Below are positions 12,522-24,265 of a stretch of 64,000 nucleotides of DNA, one piece after another. The first letter of the stretch is position 1. Each line of letters begins with the position of its first letter. This stretch comes from Panicum virgatum (lineage: Eukaryota > Streptophyta > Magnoliopsida > Poales > Poaceae), in the NCBI RefSeq assembly GCF_016808335.1, contig NC_053142.1:47601795-47665794 (forward strand). Direction: 5' to 3'. The notes below the pieces were generated by a model. It ran no database searches. It saw nothing but the letters and a program-made list of their open reading frames with translations, and was not told where the DNA came from. The position numbers were made by a program, and so were the translations under genes.

Positions 12522-13930
12522 CTTTACCAATACAGTTGCAGAAGCCCCCACAGAGAAAAGCAGGAAGTAATAAGCAGTTTCTGAAAAAAAAAAGATATGT
12601 TGACCACATCAGCAGAGATTTCAATAGATAAATTGGAATTAGTAAATCAACCTAAAAGAAAGGAAAGTACAATTACAACTGGTATTGCCAGTTAGCCGTT
12701 GGACTCACATGGCAATTATAGCATTAAACAACGATTTGTGTTTTAGAGTGGACAATGGACAACTTGAGAGAAAAGGACCAGCAATGTGGAAACACATTGA
12801 TAGTACGTTTTTAAGCTACCCAGCAATTTACCCCATTCTAACTTATCAGTAGTTATCAGGTTACTACTGTAAAACCCTTAAAAAAAAGGTTACTACTGTA
12901 AAATTCAACGTGTCGTACAAGATAGGAAGACATCAAAATGTGAAACCACCAAGCTAAGATATTTCAGGCTTCAGCTGCAAGGAAGCTTTAGCCAAGTCAA
13001 GGAAGAAGTCAGCCCCCAATTTGCTCACCGGCTTGAAGGAAGAAATGAAACAAGGACTGTCGCAATTACTCGCGACCCTATCCTTCCGAAAGGAACCAGC
13101 ACCTAACGCGGGCGGTGGACCAATCGTCTCCCTTGGAGTGTGGAAATTGTTAGCTAGATGGCAAACACCAGCTGCCAGCGATAACCATCTGACGCCGATA
13201 GAATGAATGTAAATTTGCATCCCGATTCACGGTAAACTTTTTTTTAAAACCAGGAAAAGGAGGTTGCCTGAATCTTTGAAGACGCCACGGAACTAAGCAG
13301 ATGACTTCCTGGTCGTACAGCCACAATTTGCAGTGATTTGATTTCTGCGGAGTATGTCCCAAATCGTACTTGTAGCTAGAGGAACTAACATATATGGGGG
13401 CATATGGTACATGAAGCAACGCCAAAACTGGGATGAAACATGTGAAAGGCGATTTTGTATGTCCCAAATCCAATTCAGAAGTGGATTCAGGGGAGGACGA
13501 TAATTCATCGCTCCGGAAATGTAAAGAAGCGACGAACGGTGGTGCAAAGGTGATTGCTATTTCGAGTTTGCAGAGGCAACTTCACGGACCTCCACGTGAC
13601 CACGATTCAGAGATGCAGTGAATGAAGAAATAACTGACCCAAGTCCAAAAATGGAACATGAAATCCCTCAAACAAACCCCCAAATAGCACTCGTTTTGTT
13701 TTCTACGCAATCAAGCGCCCCCAGAGAAGCCAAATCACCCTGAGAAGAAAACAACAGCTAGCTGCCCAGCGCCACCAATTCCAGAGACGAGAGCGGAAGA
13801 ATCACCTGCAGGTAGCAGCGGAGACGCGGCGCAGGTCCCCGACCGGCACGGCGCGCGCAACCGGCTCAGCGAGCAGACTCCCTCAGGTGTTGGGTAACCG
13901 GAGAGGGGGGAGAGAGAGAGAGAGAGGAGG
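12522..13930 (-). other. 5' leader exons and leader intron of kinase copy 1
   Basis: Minus strand. A leader exon in GC-rich DNA ends at 13806 (CTGCAG|GTGAT). Its start is not fixed, probably near 13900-13930 in a (CT)n tract typical of plant 5' UTRs. The intron runs 13805-12581 and ends in a T10-CAG acceptor. A 59-base leader piece then precedes the ATG at 12521. This leader exon and promoter are absent beside kinase copy 2. Confidence 0.55.
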
Positions 13931-14138
13931 AGGAGCGCTCGCCGCTCGGCTGGACTGCACGAACAGGAGGCGGCGGCGGCGGGCGTTGTTAAAAGATGGG
14001 GGCGCCGCGAAACGTGCGGGGGTAGGCGGGCGGGAGGCGCAAGAAGAAGAAGATGAAGGCGGCGAGAAGGCGCCGGGGGAACGCGAGCCTTTGACTTTTC
14101 CTGCGCCTCAGCTGTGCTGTGAAGCCGGCAGCTGGGAG

Positions 14139-14765
14139 CAGGGTTAAAAAAACCGGCCGGAACCGGTCCGGTAACCGCGGTTACCGGTCTAACCGGCCCG
14201 GACCGGTTCCGGTTCCGGCCGGTTTCAAACCGGCCCAAATTCAAATTTTAAATTTGAATTTCAAAATATGGAAAAATCCCAAAAAATTCTTAAAAATACT
14301 TCAAGTTGCGACGAATCTAATGGTGTCAAATTTTTTCAAATATTCGTTCATTTAGTATACTTTGCGAGCATTTGAAGTTAAACAAAAAAAACATACATAC
14401 AAAAATATACAAATACAATGTAAAAGTAGTACAAAAGAGAGTTGGAGGGTTCATTTAGGCTAAAACATATTATACAAACATTCATTTAGTATACTTTGCG
14501 GGCATTTGAATTTAAACTAAAAAAGAAAAAAAATTTGAATTTAACCTAAACCGACCGGTTACCGGTCAAACCGACCGGTAACCGGTCAAACCGGACCGGT
14601 AAACCGGTCTAACCGGCCGGTTAGATGTTCGAAACCGGTATAACTGTGGGTTTTGAATTCAAATTTGAGTTTGGCCGGTTTTTACCGGTAACCGGTCCAA
14701 CCGGTCCGGTAAACCGGAACCGGTGGCCGGCGGTTCGGTCCCGGCGGTCGGTAAAAAAATCCCTG
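14139..14765. mobile_element. Non-autonomous hAT element with ACCGGT palindrome arrays
   Basis: A 627-bp element bounded by perfect 8-bp target duplications GCTGGGAG (14131-14138 and 14766-14773). The ends are CAGGGTTAAAAAAACCGG and, on the other strand, CAGGGATTTTTTTACCGA. Both subterminal regions are packed with ACCGGT, CCGGTT and GGCCGG palindromes around an AT-rich core, as expected for hAT transposase-binding subterminal repeats. No ORF. It sits about 210 bp upstream of the probable leader exon of kinase copy 1. Confidence 0.9.
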
Positions 14766-14835
14766 GCTGGGAGTCCCCCCTCCCCCCGTCGTGCTCTTCC
14801 CGAATTCTTTTCTGCTCGGCTTGGCGGTTGCGGCT

Positions 14836-14969
14836 TAAAAAAATGGCGGGTGGGGCCGTGAGCGAGGGAGCTCGGTTAAAAAATGGCCCCGTTTTTTTAT
14901 TGGGTACTACAACAAGTAGAAAAAAATGGCCAGGTTTTTTTATTGAGGATTAGAAAAAAAAATGGCCCA
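14836..14969. repeat. Short degenerate repeat, AAAAAATGGCC units
   Basis: Three to four units pair A-runs plus ATGGC(C/G) with following T-runs (GTTTTTTTATTG), spaced 40-55 bp. The poly-A and poly-T stretches could pair as small hairpins. Function unknown. Confidence 0.5.
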
Positions 14970-15638
14970 GTTGGGGGGCCGTGGTGGCGACGTCTTTTTT
15001 ACCCGCGTGCACGCCATGCGCGACGCGCCGCAGCGACGCGGGAGTCGCCGGACCCGCCCCGCCCCGCCCGGCCGCCGCCGGTCAGCATCGCCGGCCTCCA
15101 CGTCCGCCCTCTCCTGTGGGCTCGGGGGTTCACAGCTGCGCGAGAGAAGAGAGCGACGGGAGCTCGGGTGCTGTTTGCCGATGTGACGGCTCTTGACCAC
15201 GTACCCGTGGTCGTGCGCAATGCAGACATGAACACGTGGCGTGCCGTGTGGTAGACCGTAGTCGGTCAACGTTGTTACCTAGCGGTTAAAAACGGCGTGG
15301 CGTCTCTGGCTTCCTTCCCGTCAGCGCCGGCGCCGAGAATATGGAGCCGGCGTCGGGCGCCGGCGGAGGACGAGAGGATTTCGGGTGTCCGGATCTGGCT
15401 GGCCTCGAGAAAAAAAAGGTAACACTTGTTCATGCTCACACTCTGATCATCCTGGTTGGGCGGAGCATGGCAAGTCAGCCGGCAGATCTTGCACGCCGAT
15501 CAGCATCGGTTTTACCACGGAACCCAACCAACACATGACATGGGAGGACGCGCATGGCAGCTAGCACCGCTCTAGTGGCCAGTGATCGCAGGGTTTTTAC
15601 CGTGTTACCACACCGTGCCCATCAGCCACTATCTACTG
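14970..15638. other. Unassigned GC-rich sequence
   Basis: Open frames on both strands overlap and none resembles a known protein. The region lies upstream of the kinase copy 1 promoter on the far side of the hAT insertion. Confidence 0.4.
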
Positions 15639-16151
15639 CTCTCTCCGTACAAAAAGTCAGTCGTCGAATTCTAGGGTTAATTGATAAGAATGTAACTATG
15701 TAAGATGATCATGTTTGTTCCTTTTTTATTATCCATATTTAGTATTCATTGATTCTTGCATGCAAATGCATTTTCAAAATAAGGTAAGACCACTTATTTT
15801 TAGGATAAATTTTGAATCCCAAGAGCAAGCATAAATAAGAATGCCGGCTGCCGACTCATGAGCCTTGCCAAGTCACTCAACTTTCACAGTATGTAACTAA
15901 TGCTCATATAATAAAAATCTTATTGTTGACTATTTGGATGCATGTGGTCCGCTTTTCACGGTGAGACAGTCACCTGTCCTTTCCTTGGATTTGTTGTTCT
16001 ACGCCGCCGATTTGAGAGTCGTCTGTCCTCTTCTCTCTCTCTCCCCCTCTCTCTCTCTCTTCCAGCTAGGATTCTATACAAACTATTTAGCCTACTGACT
16101 AGGACCATAATACTTGCTTTAAAGTGATTTTTTTTTTTGGAACGGAGAGAG
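15639..16151. mobile_element. Possible Stowaway-like (Tc1/mariner) element
   Basis: The left end CTCTCTCCGTACAAAA and the right end, read on the other strand, CTCTCTCCGTTCCAAAA resemble the CTCCCTCCGT terminal repeat of Stowaway MITEs. At 513 bp it is long for the family and a clear TA duplication is not seen. It includes a (CT)n run near 16033-16060. Confidence 0.4.
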
Positions 16152-16448
16152 TTCACGTCTAGGAGCTGCCTAGCTATGAGCAGTTGAGCACAGGTCTGTA
16201 CAACTAAACTTTGATGTGGATCCTCTCATTCTCCAGCAACCTATCGCGCCTGATTCGTTCCATCTTGTTTAAACCAAGTGGCCGAGGCATTTGAAGCTGC
16301 CGGCCGGTATGGGTAGATTTGTTAAGTCGCCTGTAGCTCTATAGCTCGTTGATTGTTGCTTCGGTGCAATCACCATCAAAAGCATGTAGTCTATGTACAG
16401 TTTAATCTGGAGCCTGTACGTCTCAGTCGTCACTACTGTAATAATACT

Positions 16449-16517
16449 CTATATATACAAAATTGCACGCACTCTCATACCACCACAAGCACAAGCTCCA
16501 CAAACAGCATGGAGTAA
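16449..16517 (+). promoter_or_regulatory. Promoter-like TATA box followed by a two-codon ORF
   Basis: CTATATATAC at 16449-16458 is followed by an A/C-rich leader with CACAAGC repeats, typical of plant 5' UTRs, then ATG GAG TAA at 16509-16517. No long frame follows. It may be a remnant promoter or the start of a noncoding transcript. Confidence 0.3.
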
Positions 16518-18689
16518 ACATGGGCATATAGGGATCATCCTATAAACAAAATAAACAAGCAGGAGGTCGGTCAATGGCAGCAGCATCCATCCATCCAGCA
16601 TCTCCGGCCAAAACTTGGCCATCTATCAACCTGAATATCTATCTGATAGCTAGCATGCATCAGGTTAATTAGATCATCTTTTTTATATTAAAACAAAATC
16701 CCAGCTAGTCGCAGCAACGAAATCAGCTGAGCCGCTAGGCAACGGAAACGAGTATACATAACATGCGTGTGCATGTGCGTTCTTCTTTTGTTCGTTGGTG
16801 CAGTAATCCGTTCAAAAACGCCAGCTCGGTCCGCCGCGCCGGTCGGGTCGTCCAACGGGTCGGGGCCGACACGACACACATGACACACCGCGCCCCGCCC
16901 ATTTTATCGCCGCACACGCGTAGGCCCGGCCCGGCCCCGCCGTCCGCCGTCGTCACGCTACGTGGACGAGATGGGGGTGTCCGTGACGTGGGCGGCGCGG
17001 GCCCGCGAGGGAAGAGATTGGAGGGCGGCGGAAAAGTCCACGGTCGCCGGTTGATGGACCCCGGCGAGCGCGCGCGTTCCCACCGGCCTCCGCTGGGACT
17101 TGGAGGCGAACGCGCGGCCGGTGCGGTACGTGACGTACGTACGTTTGTTCGTTCGGTGCCTGTACGGCCGGCCGGTAGAGCGTGGAGCCGCGTCGCGTGT
17201 CGAGAGCCCGCGCGTGCGCCCCGGCCCGCGCTCGTGGACTCGACGAGCAGCAGCGCGCGGCGATCGGAGACCAGGCAGCAGCAGGCCAGCAGCAGAGGCG
17301 GCAGGCGCGCTACAAGCAGCCGCGGGCGCCCGTGAAGTCGCCGCAGCCTTTTCACACCCGTCAGACGTGCATGCGCCGCCATGTTTCGGGTCCACCGCGC
17401 AGTGCCGCAGCCGGACACGGCAAGCATCGCCAGGGGACCGGCAGGCGCACACGCCAGTTGCACGGCTGTTCCGGACGAGGTGATGGTGTGTCCGATCCTT
17501 TGGCCCGTCGGTCGGAAATCGGTCTGTGCTGACTAACTCGTTTGTTCCGCCTGACTGAGGAAGTGAGGAGGCGTCGCGCTGGATGCGCCAGGCCTCGCCG
17601 CGTCCCCGTGCGTGCGGATCCAGCACCGGTGGTGGACGTGGCCTCGCTCGTCGCACCAGACACCGATCGAGGACGAGGAGCGTCGCGGTAAAAGAAACCG
17701 CGGCTGCTAGCTTGCCCTGGTGGCAGTGGACGCGACCGGCAAGTCGCCGCGGTCCGTCACACCCGTCGGCCGTCGCCACTAGCAGACGTGCCGCGGCCGT
17801 ACAGGACAGGTTCCGCGAGCAGCGCCTGCGTTCGCATCCAACGCAAGTTCGTGTCAGAACTTATTGCTGCTGCCGCCGGCTCAAGCCAAACGCGTTCGTC
17901 GTCGCCGGCGGTGAAATTAAAGCAACCGCGTGCGCCCGCGACAGACTCCCTACTGCGCTGCACCGTGCGCGGTGGTACGGTGGTTCGGTGACCGTGAAAG
18001 CAGGCGCTGGGCCGCTAGCACGTGCTCAAGTCGCCGCGGCCTTTGATTGCACACCTGTCGGCAGGCAGCCAGCCAGCCAGCGACGAAGCAAAGCTCGCTC
18101 GCCCGTTGCGCGCGTTGGGTGTAACGTGCAGTCGCCTCGTCGGGCCGTCATTGCTCATAAACATCCAACTGGACCGGCCCCCAACATAGGACATGCCCCG
18201 CCCGCAGCAATCGGTCCGTCTGCACGTTTGGTCTGGTCAATTTTCTTTGTGGATGGATGGGCCCGTATCTTTTTCATGTTGAAATTTGACGCGACTCCCA
18301 ACTTTAAAAAAGATAAGACTCTTCTACAGCCGGCCGTAGTTTATTCCAATTGCACGGCCGCTCCCATCCGTCTCTCTCGCCTGTATCCATCGAGGTGATA
18401 CGTCCGGCCCGACCACGTGCAGCTGACTGACCGGTCCCACATATACTGCATATCAGGAACTGAAGAGCCAGCGGCGGGCGTTCATTTCATCTCCTCACCC
18501 TCTCATCCTAGGGTTCCTCTCTCTCTTCTCCGCCAGTATGCTCCAATCCCCCACCGGCGGCGCGCTATCTCGGCTCCTGCACGACATTTTTGGGGGTTGA
18601 AGCGCAGATCAGACTTGAGTGAGTGTTCCCCTCTTGCGCCACATCCATTTCTCCCCCGCAATCGATTGATTTTCGGTTTATTTTTGCAG
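16518..18689. other. Unassigned GC-rich sequence
   Basis: Between about 16.8 and 18.2 kb the DNA is very GC-rich and carries long open frames on both strands (for example 16958-17779 minus and 17583-18398 plus). They overlap, have an Arg/Ala/Pro bias and lack domains. I see no protein family, so these are probably compositional artefacts. From about 18.42 kb a C/T-rich leader-like stretch precedes the duplicated units. Confidence 0.4.
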
Positions 18690-19023
18690 TTTGTTTGGTG
18701 GTGCTCATCCATGAGCGCATCTGAAATTCTTCAGGGGATGGTTGAAAGCACAACCATTAGGAACTCGTGGCTCTATTGGATCCGATGTGTTCAAAGCTTA
18801 GGGTTAGAATCAGGTGAGTGATTGCTCCCTGCGCCCCTCTCCCTCTCTCTCCCTCATGACTGTGACTGGATTTTGACAGGATTTTTTTCGACATGTTGCA
18901 GTTTATTTTGGTGGAGCTCATCCATGAGCGCATCTGGAATTCTTCAGAGGACGATTGGAAGCGCAACCATCAGTAACTCGTGGCTGTATTGGATCTGATG
19001 TGGTGAAAGCATGTTAGAATTAG
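18690..19023 (+). repeat. Tandemly duplicated exon-like units
   Basis: Units at 18690-18813 (124 bp) and 18902-19023 (122 bp) are clear duplicates. Each is preceded by TTGCAG and followed by GTGAG(T/C)G, so each looks like an exon with acceptor and donor. Both contain CTCATCCATGAGCGCATCTG and AACTCGTGGCT. The first can encode a short peptide; the second has a TGA in the equivalent frame. A partial earlier unit may lie near 18600-18640. They may be alternative leader exons of a transcript reaching the L38-like exon downstream. Confidence 0.6.
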
Positions 19024-20928
19024 GTGAGCGATTGCCCCCTGCGCCCCTCTCTCTCTCTCTGCGATTATGACTGGAATCGATTTGATTCTGGTGCTCATTT
19101 TATTGGTTTTTTTGGTAGAGGGTGAAGATAAACTTGAACCTCTCAGTCCATTCCCGCTACACAAAATCATCCATAGATGAGTTATAGGGTTAATATAGGA
19201 GAAATTAGGCAATAATGTTATCCTGTATATGCAGCAATGTTGGTTTCCCCTAAAATTATTCTATAGAGGTAATAATAGTGGTTCCAATAAGCAATAATAT
19301 TGTTCTATCTAGGCATAATAGTATATTTTGTTAAGAAATTTTGTTATCCAATTTCTATTCCACGTGAGCAAAGAGCTCCATTGTATCTTCACCCTTCTTG
19401 CACAATGAAAACAAAATGATTTACTGTAAGTTGCATCCGAAGGCCAGAGTAACATGGCATCTTGAATCCTGAATAAAAACAAACATAAACTTCAGTTATG
19501 GTTGGTTGAATCTTGAAGATGGCTTCGAGGTGGAACCATTCTCTTTTGAAATGACATCTCAATTGTTTCTACCTGCAGATTCGGGTAGTAAGTCTTGATA
19601 TGCATGAGGCGAGGGCGGTGACGACGCGTTGACATCATAGTCGGCATCTGCAACTGCGGCCGCGGCAGCGTGCTGGCGAAGAGGTGCAGAACGGCAGCAG
19701 CGGCTGGAGTGCTCCCCCGCATTTCTACAGTTGCTTGCTCGGGAGGAGTGCCCTGACCTTCAGGTATGCTGGGATTATGTCATTTGGGCAACAATATCAC
19801 TTTACAAAGTTACTGCAGCAGAAGAATTACTTTCATGACGGTGTTCAACTGAATTGGAAATATAGTTAAAAATTTGGAATGGGTTTTCATTTGTCTTTTT
19901 GCAAACCTATAAATGCAACTACAGTTGATGGATGATCACAATATTATTCATTTTAATTTACACTTGGGTCTATCATATAGAGTTAACCGGAAAGAATTTA
20001 GAAACAATCTTTCACTTATCAATACTGTTTTTGGTTTGATTTACATTGAGGTCTATCATTCAGTGTTACGGGACAGCATTTAGGAAGAATCTTTTGCTTG
20101 TTTCCACAAGTTAGCTTGAATGAAAATGGCTGATAGTATTTTTTACTTATGGTAGCTCTATGCTAGTTCGGAATTATCTGTGGGTAGTAGGATTTTTTTT
20201 AGGCTGTGCTGGGGAGAGGGCACATTCTCTATGCAATTGTTGTTTTGTCTTCTGCAAACCTGTAGCACAACAAGCATTTCGTCGTTAAGCAGCATTAACT
20301 AAGCAATTTCTAAATCTTTCTATGGAGACTGCCATAGTATTTTTTTCTAAAATGCACATACTGTAGCTGATATCAGTCTTGGGTCTCAAACCTTCAAATT
20401 TTGCCCGATTCAATAGTCATTTGGGTAAACATTTAATTATCTCATCTCTTAGGAAGTCACAGCATAGACTTTAGTTTATATACCAAATGAACAAGACGAT
20501 ATTATTTATCTAGTTATTAAACGTTAGAGGAAAAAAATATAGCTACAGTTTATACTTGTACTATCTTCAGTGCTTTTTGGCATTGTTTCTCTATCAGGAA
20601 GGAATTTGTACTGTCTTCATTTTTCTAGACAACAATATTTATTTCACGAGGTAATAATGTGTTAAGAACAAAAGTAACTCAGAGCATTTATCTAGGTAGT
20701 TCTTCTAATTTTATATACGCAACTCAATGCATTTATCTAGGCAATAATATGTTAAGAATAAAGGCAATTCAGTGTATTTATCTAGGCAATAAGTAAGCCA
20801 CCATTGAAATAACATGTATACGGGAGTCTATGGTTTCTAGTTGCAAAAAGTCTTTTGCTCTCTAGTCAGTAGCGTCATCTTATGTCTATGCTTTGTCTAA
20901 TAGTTTTGTGAAACAAATTTGACTGCAG
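19024..20928. other. AT-rich intron-like sequence with recurring motif
   Basis: No gene is recognised. A degenerate motif of the form TAGGCAATAAT(A)TGTTAAGAA recurs near 19205, 19290, 20655, 20745 and 20785, and again near 21457. If the upstream duplicated exons belong to the same transcript as the L38-like exon, this would be its intron. Confidence 0.4.
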
Positions 20929-21159
20929 CCGAAGCAGATCCACGAGATCAAGGACTTCCTTCTCAGCGCGAGTGGGAAGATTGCCCATTCTATGAAGATC
21001 AAGAGGAGCAAGTATGTTGTCAAGTTCAAGGTGCGCTGCTTCAAGTACTTGTACACCCTCTGCATCTTTGATGCTGAGAAGGCCAACAAGTTGAAGCAAT
21101 CTCTTCCCCCCACCCCAGTTCACACAGTTTTAATTCATATGACATTATTTCTGTTATGA
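20929..21159 (+). pseudogene. Ribosomal protein L38-like exon, diverged
   Basis: After a CTGCAG acceptor the frame reads [12 protein letters not shown] and continues through [35 protein letters not shown], the plant large-subunit protein eL38 from residue 2. In normal plant L38 genes the ATG sits alone in exon 1, which fits the intron before CCG. No ATG exon can be fixed here. The usual basic block after DFLL is changed (SASGKIAHS), a conserved Ser is Phe, and the C-terminal end after LPP is replaced by an unrelated tail ending at a TGA (21157-21159). It is most likely a decayed gene copy or captured fragment. Confidence 0.75.
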
Positions 21160-21777
21160 TATATGAAAACTCAACGTTTGACTTAGTATTTGCTGGAATT
21201 AATCATTCATGCTTCTAATCAGTGCCCCAATGTTTAGGGGTGCTTCTTTTTTGCTTGAATTGATGTCATTTCTTTAGTTTTAATTTTTAAATTTTGATCA
21301 ATTATATGCCCCAGTGAAGATAATGTTTCGGTCCAAAGATGATTGAAGATTTGTTTTAGCTTCAAGCCATCGACATGTCTTTTTGATTAATGAGTGGCTT
21401 TGTGGCTAAAACTAGGACATGTTCTATAAGTTTTTCTTGTTTATTTTTACCATTAGGCAACAATATGTTATTGGTAAGGTAGAATAATTCAAGCTCATAG
21501 GCAATCAAGTCTAAGCAAGTTGAGTCTAAGCAAATCATTGTTATTAGTTAGGCAAAATAATATTTGTTATGTGTTGCATGCTAACTGATTTGGTCCTTTT
21601 TTTTGTGTTGTCGCATTGCAGGTCACGAAAGGTGCTTACCAGTTATGCAAGTATGAAGCATAGAAACATGCATTTCTGATTGTATGAGTCCTGAATAGCT
21701 AGTTTTCCCTTTGATGTTCTTTATTTTAAGGGAGGATGGGAGGCAAATCTGTTTGTGTAAATAACATATTATAAAAC
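21160..21777. other. Sequence between L38-like exon and the retrotransposon nest
   Basis: AT-rich; a TCGCATTGCAG acceptor-like site near 21612-21622 is followed by a short open stretch. Host sequence resumes at 44758 after the nest, so the two were once contiguous. Confidence 0.4.
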
Positions 21778-22918
21778 TGAAGCGTCCCCTCGTGAGAGAA
21801 GACTTAAAAGTGATACAATATCAGTCCTAGGAGACTGATAACACTTTTATTACATCAGATGGTACATCAGCGTACAACTCTACGCAGAAGTCTTGCGTCA
21901 TACGGAACTTCCTGCGGGTGACCCAATCCACAGGTAAGGTTGGATGCAAGGCGGAACCTCTACTCAACGTCTTCGGGAACGAAGTCTGGATCTTCATCTG
22001 TCAAAATTAAGAATGGGGTGAGTACAAACATACTCAGCAAGTCCAACCACACCCACGGAAGGGGTATAAACAGAATATAATGCACAAGGTAAATCAAGGA
22101 TAAGGTTATGGTTTAATTTGCGGAAAGCTAACTTGTATGCAGGGGTTCATTTGAAAGAAAGGATTTTCAAAGCAAGTTTTCTTGTACCGAGTAACACATA
22201 GTGTTGATCCACACAAGGTCCAAGTTTTAAGTTGCTACCGGACTCCTCATCCGTCGTAGCACACGGTGCAACTGCAGGACACTTTTCCAAAACCACTCAT
22301 GCTAACCCATCCATTCCCAGAAGAAACACTAGTTATGTGACCACACCGTAACTTGCCCAGTACCGTGGGCATGACTATTCGAATAGATTTTAACTCTGCA
22401 GAGGTGTGCAACTTTATCCACAAGCGGGGTACCACAGCCCGATCACCTTAGTGTCGGTGCAGATCCCAACAAAGCCATTACCCACCTTAGCTAGTCCTGA
22501 CTAGCCACCACGGGATCCACCAAGAGGCCATTGACATATCTCCAAGGTTTAACTGGGGCATAAGTCACACAGAGCTTATCCCTTTTTCTTGATCACCCGT
22601 TGCTCTCAGCTCTCCTGATGGCTATTAGACTAACTAGAGGGGTTTATGCTAAGCCGTTGCCCATACAATGGTCGAGTGGTTTGCACGATAGTGGAGTTAG
22701 GTGAGATGACACACCAACTCGGTCCTTAATTGTGACAAGATGGTAAAGTTTCAGGTCGATCGGAGATTGTTTGAAGCATGAAATGATAGGTTACAGGGAG
22801 GTTTAGGGGTCGAACGGCGGTTCAAGGGCCTTTTTGTAAATATTTTTGAGGGGCAAGGGCTTGGTTGTAATTTTTGAAAACATCGGGGCCACTCTGGAAA
22901 AGTGTAGGGGTATAATTG

Positions 22919-24265
22919 TGTCGATGTCCTGACCCGGCGGTCCGGACCCAACCAGTGATGATGCTACGTGTTCCTCGTCCCAGATGTTGATGCAAGAGGC
23001 AACACAGTAACACACGGGTTTATCCTGGTTCTGGCCGTGGGGCTGTACGTCCAGCAAAGGGGTGTGCGAGAGCACTGTACTGTCTTACACCGGGGGTGCC
23101 TGTAGTAGGGGGTACAAGCGAGAAGAGAGAGGGAGGGAAGCTCCCAAGTCTCTGCTAGAGGGGGAGTTGATTGAGGTGAGTGCCAATATCGAGGCTCAGA
23201 AGAGCGCATGTGCTCTGCGAGTAGTGCTGAGTGTTGTGTTCTACCGAATGGGCCGACCCCCCCTTAAGGGAAAGCCCGCCTCCTCCTTTTATAGACACAA
23301 AGAGGGACGGTGTACATGCACAGGGGATCGTGGAAGTCGTCGTCTTCTCCCCGAATCGCGGGGGTGCAGTGGTCGAGCACTATGGGAAGTACACTATGGG
23401 GTATGGCGCCGGGCGTGGCAGTCATCCTGGGCATCGTCCTTGGTCTTGTGGAGATCGCGCCGGCATCCTGGCGGCTCCAGCGGGCGGTGTGGTCATTGCT
23501 GTGGGGGGTACCGTCCTCCAGGTGTTGCGTGGCGGCGTTCCGAGGGTCCTACAGGCCAATGGGTCGCATTTATAACACTGGGACAAAAACATGCATCGCA
23601 GTACTGTCCGCGGAAGGGAAAGTACGAAGGAGGTATGGGGAGTTGGCAGTATAGTAGCTGGAGCAGTGCCGAGCACGTCTTGCACTGCGTCGCAGGTTCC
23701 CACAGTGTCGCCACAGCGTCCGGGATGGCGGAGCAGTGACTGGAGTTGGTGGACGAGACTCTGGTCACAACCACTGTGGGGAATGGCGGCCTGGCGTCGT
23801 CAGACCCGGGCGCTGTGGAGGAGTGGTTGGCATTTAATGCCTCCGTACGGCGGGCGGGTGAGCGGAAGGGCCGTTTGACTTTTCCGTCGAGGGGTGGCTT
23901 CAAGCGAGGCGGAGATGATTCGCCCCTCCGAGGGTAGGCTCGCTACCCTCGAGCGAGGCGGAGATGATATGCTCCCCCGAGGGTAGGCTCGCTACCCTCG
24001 AGCGAGGCGGAGGCGCGAGGCGCGGTCGAGGGCTTCGGCGGGGAGCCCTCGAGCAAGGCAAAGATCACCCCGCGGGTCCGAGGGGGGTGCGGATGGGCCG
24101 CACTGCGTACGTGGGCCGCGTGTTGGGCTTCTTTGAGTCCTTTCCTTTCTTCCAGATTGGAAGGAGGTTGTAGGCCTTCGTGGGCCCGGTTGCCCAGCAT
24201 GTGTTTGTGTTTTTAGGGTGGTTTTAGACCCCTGATTAGTGTCCCCCTAATCATGGTACCTGAAG
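22919..24265 (-). repeat. 3' LTR of the Tat-type element
   Basis: 1347 bp, matching 42038-43306 over its length. It holds internal sub-repeats around CTCGAGCGAGGCGGAGATGAT and a GAGGGTAGGCTCGCTACCCTC palindrome (about 23899-24015). The terminal TG of the minus-strand start is mutated (CTTC in place of TGTC). Several small indels separate it from the other LTR, so insertion was not very recent. Confidence 0.9.

Noticed and set aside
16735..18398. Long open frames on both strands (up to 273 aa)
   Set aside because: They overlap on opposite strands in very GC-rich DNA, have Arg/Ala/Pro-rich composition and show no motif or splice support.
20875..21123. Minus-strand frames of 75-82 aa
   Set aside because: They are antisense shadows of the L38-like exon.
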